Part shown: in pieces, positions 26,587 through 35,000 of the stretch
Numbering within the stretch: position 1 is the stretch's first letter
Layout of the letters: every line of letters begins with the position of its first letter
From: Muribaculaceae bacterium
Lineage (GTDB): Bacteria > Bacteroidota > Bacteroidia > Bacteroidales > Muribaculaceae
Assembly (NCBI GenBank): GCA_017557625.1
Contig: JAFYYG010000069.1
Coordinates: forward strand, 1 to 38,561
Length of the DNA stretch: 38,561 nt
Direction of reading: 5' to 3'
Made by a program: the position numbers and the translations under genes
The notes under the pieces: generated by a model
Databases searched by the model: none
Seen by the model: the letters and a program-made list of their open reading frames with translations, nothing else
Told to the model about the DNA's origin: nothing

Positions 26587-29496
26587 ATGAGGAAATTCAG
26601 ATTCTTATTCACACTGTTTGCAGTTACGGCGATGTACATCACAGCCAACGCTCAGCTGCCCAAGGCAATAACCTACGAGGGAGACCCCATGCACACGCAG
26701 TGCTACACGCTGCGCAACGGCATGAAGGTGTTCCTTAGTGTCAACAACGAGTCGCCGCGTATCGCAGCTCACATAGCCGTGCGCACAGGCTCACGCAACG
26801 ATCCCTCCGAGACTACTGGTTTGGCTCACTACTTAGAGCACCTTATGTTTAAGGGCACTAAGCAGTTCGGCACCAGTGACATTGAGAAAGAGACCCCTTA
26901 TCTTGATGAGATAGAGGCCCGCTATGAGCATTACCGCAAGGTAACCGACCCCGCTCTGCGCAAGCAGCTTTATCACGAGATTGACAGCGTGTCACAGATT
27001 GCCGCTCAGTACAACATCCCCAACGAGTATGATAAGCTGATGGCGGGAATCGGCGGCATAGGTACCAACGCCTACACCAGCACCGACGTGACCTGCTATA
27101 CCGAGGACATCCCTAGCAACGAGGTTGACCGCTGGGCCCGCATCCAGAGCGACCGCTTCCGCAATATGGTGATACGTGGTTTCCACACCGAACTTGAGGC
27201 CGTCTATGAAGAGAAGAACATGGGTATGGCCAAGGACATGTGGAAACTTGAGGAGGCACTCTATGCCAAGGCGTTCCCCGGCCACCCTTACGGCACGCAG
27301 ACCACCATCGGCACTCAGGAGCACCTGAAGAATCCGTCAATCACCAATATAAAGAATTACTACAAAAACTACTATTGCCCCAACAACATCGCTATTTGTA
27401 TGGCTGGCGAGATGGACCCTGACAAGGTGATTGCCACTCTCGACAAGTACTTTGGCGACTGGCAGCCCAATCCCAATCTATCAAGACCAGAGTTTGCGCC
27501 CTTAAAGCCTTTTACAGCGCCTGTTGATACCACGATTTTGGGCCAAGAGGCTGAGTTCGTGACTCTCGCCTGGAGATTTGACGGTGGCAGCTCATTGCAG
27601 TGCGACACACTCGAAGTAGTGTCACAGATGCTCAAGAACGGCACAGCAGGCCTTATGGACTTGAACCTTGACCAACCACAGAAAATCATGGAATCAAATG
27701 TCTTTGCCGATGCAATGACCGATTATTCGCTGCTTTGGGTGATGGGTTATCCCAACGATGATCAGACTCTTGAGGAAGTGCGCGACTTGCTGCTCGGCGA
27801 GATTGAGAAACTGCGCAAGGGCGACTTCGACGATGACCTGCTGACTAGCGTGGTGAACAACACCAAACTCATGTATCTGAGGGGACTGAACAACAACCGT
27901 GCCAGAGCTGGCTTCCTCGTCAATGCGTTTATCAACGGCAAACCCTGGGAGCAGGAAGTGGGTCAACTAGACCGCATGAGCCACATGACCAAGCAGCAGA
28001 TTGTGGATTTCGCCAACCGTTATCTGCTTAACAACTATGTGTGTGTTTACAAGCGCCAAGGCGTGGATAATTCGGTAAAGAAGATAGAGAAGCCCGCGAT
28101 TACCCCCATTCCCACCAACCGCGACAAGCAGAGCGATTTCGTCAAGAACCTTATGGCAGAGACAGTGGAGCCTATCCAGCCAAGATTTGTCGATTTCAAG
28201 ACCGATATGACTGTTTCGGAAACCAAGTCGAAGCTACCGTTGCTCTACAAGCAGAATACCGACGATGACCTGTTCACGCTGGTTTATAAATATGACTTTG
28301 GCAATACCGCCGACTTGCGTTATGATCTAGCGTTCGACTATCTCGATTATTTGGGCACTAAGACTCTCACCCCACAGCAGTTCAAGCAGCGCATGTATAA
28401 GCTCGCCTGCAACTTTAACGCTTCGGTAACCGATAACCACACTTTTGTCACCATCAGTGGCCTTAGTGAGAATATGCCTGAGGCGGTGGCACTGGTTGAG
28501 GACCTCTTCAAGAACGCTACAGTTGACACTGAGGCTTACAACCGCCTGGTTGACCAGATTCTGAAAGTTCGCGCCGATGCCAAGACTAACCAGGAGCAGT
28601 GTTTCGCAAGACTAATGGAATACGGGCAGTTTGGTCCCAACAACTCTTACACCAACATCCTCAGCGAGGATCAGCTGCGCAACACCAATCCAGCCGTGCT
28701 GCTGCAGCTGGTGAACGGCTTGAGCGATATGCAGCACACCGTAATGTATTTCGGCCCTATGAGCGAGAAAGATTTCTCGGCAAGTATCTCTAAGTTGCAC
28801 AAGACTCCAAAGAACCTCCTTGATGTGCCCTTCGGCATGGATTACATGGAGCAGCCTACTCCTGAGACCGAGATATTGCTCGCACCTTACGACGCCAAAA
28901 ACATCTACATGGTTCAATACAACAACAACGAGCGCGACTGGGAACCTTCGCACGCCGCTGTGATCAGTCTCTTCAACGAGTACTTCGGCACAGGCATGAA
29001 CGGCATCGTGTTCCAGGAACTGCGTGAAGCGCGTGGACTCGCTTACTCGGCGGCCGCTGTATATAACCAGCCGTCACGCATGGGCCACAAGGAAGATGCT
29101 TATACCTACATCGCAACACAGAACGACAAGATGATGGATTGCGTTGACGAGTTCAACAAACTCATCGACGACATACCTCAGAGTGATGCCGCTTTCAACC
29201 TCGCCAAGGAGTCGCTCATGAAGAAGCTCGCAAGCCGACGCACAACCCGCTACAGTGTCCTGGGCAGATACGTCGCCGCACAGGAGCTTGGCATAGACTA
29301 TGACATCTACTCCAAGGTTTATGAGGAACTGCCCGGGCTCTATCTTTTCGACATTGTTGACTTCGAGAAAGAGACAATGAAGGATAAGCCTTACCGCTAT
29401 CTCATCCTCGGTGACGAGAAAGAACTCGACATGGAGCGCCTTGAGAAGATAGCTCCAGTGCAACGCGTAACACTTGAGGAGATATTTGGATACTAA
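26587..29496 (+). CDS. Exported M16 family zinc peptidase
   Basis: The 969-residue protein has a signal peptide (about 1-22, ending ANA). Its first M16 domain carries the inverted zinc motif HYLEH (His81, Glu84, His85), and a downstream glutamate is supplied by AVYEEKN (Glu208/209). The second, inactive-type M16 half holds ELREARGLAYSAAAVY. The spacing between HxxEH and the distal Glu is longer than in E. coli pitrilysin because of an insertion (about 95-150). M16 enzymes degrade peptides held inside a clam-shell chamber. It probably shares the GH84 promoter, so the pair may process glycopeptides in the periplasm (inference). Confidence 0.93.
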   Translation: MRKFRFLFTLFAVTAMYITANAQLPKAITYEGDPMHTQCYTLRNGMKVFLSVNNESPRIAAHIAVRTGSRNDPSETTGLAHYLEHLMFKGTKQFGTSDIEKETPYLDEIEARYEHYRKVTDPALRKQLYHEIDSVSQIAAQYNIPNEYDKLMAGIGGIGTNAYTSTDVTCYTEDIPSNEVDRWARIQSDRFRNMVIRGFHTELEAVYEEKNMGMAKDMWKLEEALYAKAFPGHPYGTQTTIGTQEHLKNPSITNIKNYYKNYYCPNNIAICMAGEMDPDKVIATLDKYFGDWQPNPNLSRPEFAPLKPFTAPVDTTILGQEAEFVTLAWRFDGGSSLQCDTLEVVSQMLKNGTAGLMDLNLDQPQKIMESNVFADAMTDYSLLWVMGYPNDDQTLEEVRDLLLGEIEKLRKGDFDDDLLTSVVNNTKLMYLRGLNNNRARAGFLVNAFINGKPWEQEVGQLDRMSHMTKQQIVDFANRYLLNNYVCVYKRQGVDNSVKKIEKPAITPIPTNRDKQSDFVKNLMAETVEPIQPRFVDFKTDMTVSETKSKLPLLYKQNTDDDLFTLVYKYDFGNTADLRYDLAFDYLDYLGTKTLTPQQFKQRMYKLACNFNASVTDNHTFVTISGLSENMPEAVALVEDLFKNATVDTEAYNRLVDQILKVRADAKTNQEQCFARLMEYGQFGPNNSYTNILSEDQLRNTNPAVLLQLVNGLSDMQHTVMYFGPMSEKDFSASISKLHKTPKNLLDVPFGMDYMEQPTPETEILLAPYDAKNIYMVQYNNNERDWEPSHAAVISLFNEYFGTGMNGIVFQELREARGLAYSAAAVYNQPSRMGHKEDAYTYIATQNDKMMDCVDEFNKLIDDIPQSDAAFNLAKESLMKKLASRRTTRYSVLGRYVAAQELGIDYDIYSKVYEELPGLYLFDIVDFEKETMKDKPYRYLILGDEKELDMERLEKIAPVQRVTLEEIFGY

Positions 29497-29539
29497 TTTG
29501 TCCTGGCCTTCTGAGTGTGAGCATTTTTATACAAACATC

Positions 29540-29571
29540 AAGCTCTGAAGTGACAAAGCACTTCAGAGCTT
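29540..29571. terminator. Hairpin between convergent M16 and Sel1 genes
   Basis: A 13-bp perfect stem (29540-29552 with 29559-29571) around a six-base loop lies between the two convergent stop codons. The T-runs are weak on both sides, but position and stem strength favour a bidirectional terminator. Confidence 0.7.
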
Positions 29572-29578
29572 GAATATC

Positions 29579-30517
29579 TCATTTCTTTTCGTTGAGCTTT
29601 TTGAGATAAATGGCACTGTAGATGTCGCCTTTATCTGCGGCGATTTGAAGCAGCGATTTTGCTTTCTCGATATCTTTCTCCACTCCGTAGCCTTTCTCGT
29701 AGCAGATGGCAAGGTTGTAGAGGGCTTCGACATATTCTGTCTTGGTGGCCATTTCCAGCCATGGTATGGCGTTCTCATATTTCCCCTCGTTGAAGTAAAT
29801 GGCAGCGATGTTGTTCATGCCTCCTGGGTGTCCTTGCATAGCTGCTTTCTCAAACCAGTAGGCAGCTTTCTCTATGTCTTGTTCCACGCCTTCACCATCT
29901 TGATAAAGCAGTCCAAGCTCGTTCTGTGAGCGTGCGAAGCCTTGTTCGGCGGCTTTGACAAACCAGGGGAAGGCTTCCTCTGGCATTCCCTCGTTATAGT
30001 AATACACTCCCAACTCATGCTGTGCGAGGATGAGTCCAGTTTCGGCAGCGCGGGTGAGATAGTCGAGGGCTTTGTCCTCATCGACCTCTACACCAGTGCC
30101 CATAGCATAGCACAGGTACAGACCGCGCAATGCCACAGGGTCGTCCTGGTCGGCTGCTTTTTGGTACCAATATACCATCTTTTGCTCGTCAACATCCACG
30201 CCCTCGCCGTTAGCATAACACACCGCCAGGTCACATTGGGCTTGTGGATGTCCCTGCTTGGCGGCCTTGGTGAACCAATATACCGCCTGCTTGTCGTCTT
30301 TGTCCACGTCATATCCGTTGAGATAGCAGTTGCCTAGCTGGTACTGAGCCTCGGCATCGCCTTTTTTTGCTTGTTTGTAATATTTCTTTGCTTGGCCGGT
30401 CAGTTCAGAGCTAACAGTTGCCGACTTTGGGTGTGCGGTAGTAGCAGAATTGGCATCGACACAAGCGGTCAACGCAAATAATGCGAGCACTAATAATTTA
30501 GGACTTAAAAGTTTCAT
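29579..30517 (-). CDS. Sel1-repeat lipoprotein
   Basis: The 312-residue protein begins with a lipoprotein signal (MKLLSPKLLVLALFALTAC, Cys19 as the acyl site). About seven Sel1-like (SLR) repeats follow, of the form AxxxLGxCYxxGxGVxxDxxKAxxWFxKAAxQG, from about residue 40 to 305. Sel1 repeats are TPR-like helix pairs that usually carry protein-protein contacts. The partner is unknown. The gene lies just downstream of the metacaspase-like gene on the same strand but has its own upstream element (30549-30582), shared with the small lipoprotein gene on the far side of the CHAT operon. An envelope-attached scaffold is a reasonable inference. Confidence 0.88.
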   Translation of the reverse strand: MKLLSPKLLVLALFALTACVDANSATTAHPKSATVSSELTGQAKKYYKQAKKGDAEAQYQLGNCYLNGYDVDKDDKQAVYWFTKAAKQGHPQAQCDLAVCYANGEGVDVDEQKMVYWYQKAADQDDPVALRGLYLCYAMGTGVEVDEDKALDYLTRAAETGLILAQHELGVYYYNEGMPEEAFPWFVKAAEQGFARSQNELGLLYQDGEGVEQDIEKAAYWFEKAAMQGHPGGMNNIAAIYFNEGKYENAIPWLEMATKTEYVEALYNLAICYEKGYGVEKDIEKAKSLLQIAADKGDIYSAIYLKKLNEKK

Positions 30518-30548
30518 AAATCTAAAGTTTTATTTGGTTAATACTTTT

Positions 30549-30582
30549 TATTCTATATCAAACAAAAGTGCAAATGGTAATC
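30549..30582 (-). promoter_or_regulatory. Shared upstream element, copy 1 (Sel1 lipoprotein)
   Basis: Read on the minus strand this is GATTACCATTTG followed by a variable stretch and TTGATATAGAATA, ending 31 bases before the start codon. Aligned without gaps to 38270-38303 it is identical at 26 of 34 positions. It does not match the usual TAnnTTTG promoter, so an alternative sigma factor or an activator site is possible. Confidence 0.55.
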
Positions 30583-30631
30583 ATTTGTAGTTATGAGTTG
30601 TGTGTTGTGAGTTTGTCGTTCAAATTCACTA

Positions 30632-30665
30632 CAAAAACTGGGAGCGAAAGATTGACTTCCGCTCC
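30632..30665 (-). terminator. Terminator of the CHAT/metacaspase operon
   Basis: On the minus strand GGAGCGGAAG pairs with CTTTCGCTCC (one G-U pair) around TCAAT, followed by CCAGTTTTTG. It lies about 90 bases after the metacaspase-like stop codon. Confidence 0.75.
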
Positions 30666-30753
30666 TCTGAAAAAGCAATTATTATTGAACTATTATATTG
30701 TGACAGGCATCCAATGTTTCAAGACTGGTTTTCCACTTGCCTTTGAGCTGTCG

Positions 30754-31983
30754 CTAATGCATGAGGTCACTCTCATTGGTTTCTTTAACTGGCGTTTGAC
30801 AATCCCAAAGCGGCGGATTGTTCTCCTTGTGATTAATGACAGCATTTGTCAGTTTGTCAAAATCAATCTTCTCACCTTTCTTGAGATTCGCCAACTCTCG
30901 ACAAAGAGCAAAGGACAACGAGCCATACTCGCGGTCTTTCACACCTAATGCACCTGCTTCGTCTTTATATTCATAATTTACCTCAGTTGATTTGCAGGCA
31001 CTTAATGCATAAAAATGGGAGATGTATCTTGGTTTTTTTGCTTTGCTCTCATCATATTTTTTATATAATTTATCGAGTTCTTCGGATTGAAAATAATCTC
31101 CCGTGCGTATTTTTGTGTTCTTATGTTTTTCCCCATTTTTTTTATTATCACCAAGAGTTGCATTTTCACTATGGCAAGCGTCAAGAGTTACCAGCAAAAC
31201 ACCATTAGCTCCTATCTTGTTGGTTATAGCAATGATGTAATCATTGATTTCATCGTCTTTTAAATGATTCTGTGCCATATTATACTCTTTGGTAGGTTTT
31301 TTTAAAGCATCAAATGGGATAAAAGTTTCGGTCTTATTGTCTTTTTCATCACCTACTATATCTACTATTTGCTGTCCATGACCAGAGAAATGAACAATTA
31401 ATGTGTCGCCTGGATGACAACAGTCTTTAGCGGCAAGAGTGTTTAGGGCATTTATAATTCCGGCATGGGTGGCAGCTTCATCGGTGATAGTTACCACCTT
31501 GAAATCCAATGCTATCAAATGCTCTTGCAGCAAGGCGATATCATTAAGTGAGCTAAGATCGTCCCAGCCAGTATCTTTATTCCCACCTCTGTGTTTGGTG
31601 TAATTTCCCACACCTATGAGCAGTGCCTTGCGTTTAGAATTCTGGAAGTCTTTGCTGGTAAGGCTTGTCTGGCTCTCCACTTTAGTAATAACCAGTTCTT
31701 TATATTTTGTGGCTGCGGCTATAATGGCGTCATTTGAATCATTTTTAAGCACATTATCGTTATCAGTGACAACTGAATCCACCGAGCTATTCCCGAGGAT
31801 CGTCTGCTCTTGTGCTGATTGAGTTCCATGAGTGTCGCTTGAGTCAGTATTTCCTCCCTGATTATTGCACGACAAAGCCAGCATTGCAAAGCATAGCATC
31901 GCTGCGATGCCGCACAACATGTTTCGTTTTCTGCTCTCTGTTGCCAATTTGTTTGTTTGCTTATTTTTTTTTTTTGCTCTCAT
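30754..31983 (-). CDS. Lipoprotein with caspase-like (metacaspase-type, C14) peptidase domain
   Basis: The 409-residue protein starts with a basic n-region (MRAKKKNK...SRKR), a hydrophobic stretch and the lipobox LALSC (Cys39). A Ser/Thr/Asp-rich linker to about residue 115 follows, then a caspase-fold domain. It begins KRKALLIGVGNY and has HFSGHGQQ with His202 and LDACHSEN with Cys270. DIVGDEKDN and LKDDEINDYI are typical of metacaspase-type enzymes, which cut after Arg or Lys; that specificity is inferred here. It is encoded 36 bp after the CHAT protein gene. A 12-base A-run covers codons 3-7, a possible slippage site. An alternative start at Met22 would avoid the run but would lose the positive n-region. 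Confidence 0.87.
   Translation of the reverse strand: MRAKKKNKQTNKLATESRKRNMLCGIAAMLCFAMLALSCNNQGGNTDSSDTHGTQSAQEQTILGNSSVDSVVTDNDNVLKNDSNDAIIAAATKYKELVITKVESQTSLTSKDFQNSKRKALLIGVGNYTKHRGGNKDTGWDDLSSLNDIALLQEHLIALDFKVVTITDEAATHAGIINALNTLAAKDCCHPGDTLIVHFSGHGQQIVDIVGDEKDNKTETFIPFDALKKPTKEYNMAQNHLKDDEINDYIIAITNKIGANGVLLVTLDACHSENATLGDNKKNGEKHKNTKIRTGDYFQSEELDKLYKKYDESKAKKPRYISHFYALSACKSTEVNYEYKDEAGALGVKDREYGSLSFALCRELANLKKGEKIDFDKLTNAVINHKENNPPLWDCQTPVKETNESDLMH
31964..31975 (-). repeat. A12 homopolymer inside the metacaspase-like gene
   Basis: Twelve A residues on the coding strand span codons 3 to 7, just after the start codon. Runs of this length are known to be slippery for polymerases. A change of one base would shift the whole frame. 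Confidence 0.85.
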
Positions 31984-32019
31984 AATAATTATAGATTAAA
32001 ACATTGAATTATCTTTTAT

Positions 32020-35000
32020 TTATTCTTCTAGCGCATCAAGCAAGATGAAGGCCGCCCAGTGAGGCCCCTTATGCTCTTTGTCATCATATTCGTTGCCATA
32101 TATCCTCTTTACTTCTTTTTGCGCTTCGACAAAAGCTTTACGCATACTACAATTTCTCTTCCAGTTCATAAAGAACGTTCTCATAAATGTTTTTGTGGCT
32201 TCATTGTTAACAGTCCAAAGACTCATTATGATGCAATGCGCTCCCGCTTTTTTGAATCCGCGCTGCAGGCCGAAAACGCCATCGCTGCCTATCTCGCCCT
32301 GGCCCGTCTCACATGCGGCGAGAACTACCAGTTCCAAACCGCGCAAGTCCAGATCAGCCACCTCCATCGCTGTGAGTACTTCGTCATCAGCATCAGGAGG
32401 ATCTATAGTCTCGCCTCTACGAACGTGATTGCCCCCACTAAAGGCCAACCCGCAGCAGGTCATGGGATCAAATATTGTGTCATTCACTACACTTTGATGG
32501 TTATCAGGATATTTTGATAGTCTAAAGCTCGCTTTTTCCTTTTTTGCACTTTCGTTGTCCCAATAGAAACCATGAGTATGGAAAACTATTACTTTCTTCT
32601 CTTTTCCGCTAAGCAGCTTTACTGAAGTCTCGTTAGCCTTTTTGTCATTTCTTAAATCAACAGTGTATTCTCTTTTAAGCAATTCTTCTTCAATGTCCTT
32701 GACAAGAGCGACCCCTGCATTTTTCCAATCGTCGCCGAGCGCCATAGTGGCAATAGGCTCTGGAAGACGGGAGCCAATGCCGAGGTCATTATGCGCCACA
32801 TCTTCAGGTGATTTATTCTTCGTAGGCTTCTTGTCAATTGCTGGGGAGTTCTCTGCTTTTAGTTCTTCAACAATCGACTTGATCTCGCAATCATAATCCA
32901 TCCCGCCATATAATACAGCTTCGTTGCATTCAATTTCCTTGTGTTTTATTACCAACTCACGGGTAGATGACAGGCGGTAAATGCTAAAACAAGTGTCGCA
33001 CATCAGCACATCAGGATTCTCCCAGTGTGGCAGCGACTCAATTGCGATGGTGTGAAGCAAGCCGCTTGGAGAGAAGTAGATGGTATCGACTCCATTTAGT
33101 TCTTTTGCTAGTGGTTCCCAAATCAACTTGCTCAACGCATTGCTGGTATATGCATCTTTCATTGCAGCCTTTAAATCCTTCTCCTCACATAGAAATGTCA
33201 TTTTAGGCTCTCGATAATCGTCGTTATTACGAATTGTCAAAGCAATATAGACAGTGTCATTGGTGCCAAGTTTAGGGAAAGATAGGAACTCTATGGCGAT
33301 GCTTTTGTCTTTGTCACCAAGATTCTTTTTAACATCTGTCCATTCCGTTTTAAGGATTTGCAAATAGTCATCGTCATAGCGTTCCATTGCAAATTCAAAT
33401 AATTCTTGCTCCAATTCATCTGTATTTTTTTTATTAGTCGTTGTTAGCAGTTTATGGTACTTTGCTATTAGATTCGGATTCCCACTATCAAGGATTATTC
33501 TGCGCCACTCGTTTTCAGATGTAAGTAGCAATCCTTTTGCAAATAGCGCACATTTATTGTACATGTCTCCTCTTATATCGTTATAGTTAAGTCCCATTTC
33601 TTCTTTATGCTTATAAACCTCCCATGCAACTGCGGGGTAATGATATTGAAACAACTTTGACTGATTATACCAATAACCAGCACGATCTGTTTCGTTTCTG
33701 ATGTTATTGAAAACGCGAATGATTTCTTTTTGTTCTTTATCAAGTGTTTGTCTGAAAATGCCATAAAACGACTTTAAGTCATCATCAGATGGCTTGCAAA
33801 GGCTAATGATTTCACACAATATTTTGATTTTTTGATGATAATAACCTATCAATGGATTATTTTCATCTAAGAATTCTTTTCTACATATTGTCATAGCCTC
33901 TTGATAATAATACATTGCACTAACAGTGTCATGATTGGCATAATGACATTTGCCAATCATCCTTAATACATCAATTTTAGTTTTGTGAAAGTCATCATCG
34001 GCATCTTCTATTTTCTTAAAATATTTAATCGCTTCGTCATAGTTCTTTTTGTTATAATAGCAACATCCAAGACTGTATTGCAGCCTAAATGGGGATTCTC
34101 CGTTTATATCTTTATAAATTTTATCGGCTTCTTCAAGTTTTTCTATTGCCTTATCACACTGATGATTATTGTTGTGACAACCAGCAATAATTTCGAGTGC
34201 TTCAGCTATTTTACGACTTGCTGATTTTTCATCGGATTTTAACTTTTCATAATACAAACTATTATCCGACATATTTGCCAGTTCAAGGCGGATTTGTTCT
34301 TTCGAATCCTCTAATAATTTGATGAATTCTTCAAAATTGTTTATTGCGTCATCAAACTGTTGTTTGTTATAATACAAATCAGCAATTTTATAATACAAAT
34401 CAGCAATATCATCATTATTCTCTCCAGATTGTGCTCTTGTTATTCTTATGGCCTCGTCAAAAAAATTTTTTGCTTCAATATATTCCTCATTCTCAATAAA
34501 ATATTTGCCAATTTCCATCAAATATTGAGAAATATTGCAATAAAGATATAAATCTGTGTCTTTTGTGATTTTGTTGTTTTTACATAATTCTAAGACTTTT
34601 TTATAATGATACTTTGCTTTGTCATATTGCTTAATAGCATCATAACATTTGGCAACATAACGATGAAAATCGATTAAACTTTTATCGTCCCCTTGTGTGT
34701 TTTCTTTTATCTTTATTGCAGCTTCATAACAGAGAAGAGCTCTATAATAATCCTTATCTATAGCATAATAATACCAACCAAATCTAGTCATTAAATCATA
34801 ATTAGCAGGGTCTGCAAAGAATTCTGGGATTTGCATCATAAGATTTCTTATCTCTTTTCCTTTTGCCTCAATGACATTGTAAGGTAGGTTACTATAACGT
34901 AATTGTTCAAATTGATGCTTCAGAGAGTCAAGATTTTGAACAGGAGTTGTTTCATACATATCTCCATAGTCATATTCAATTATGTTAGTGAAGTCATACC

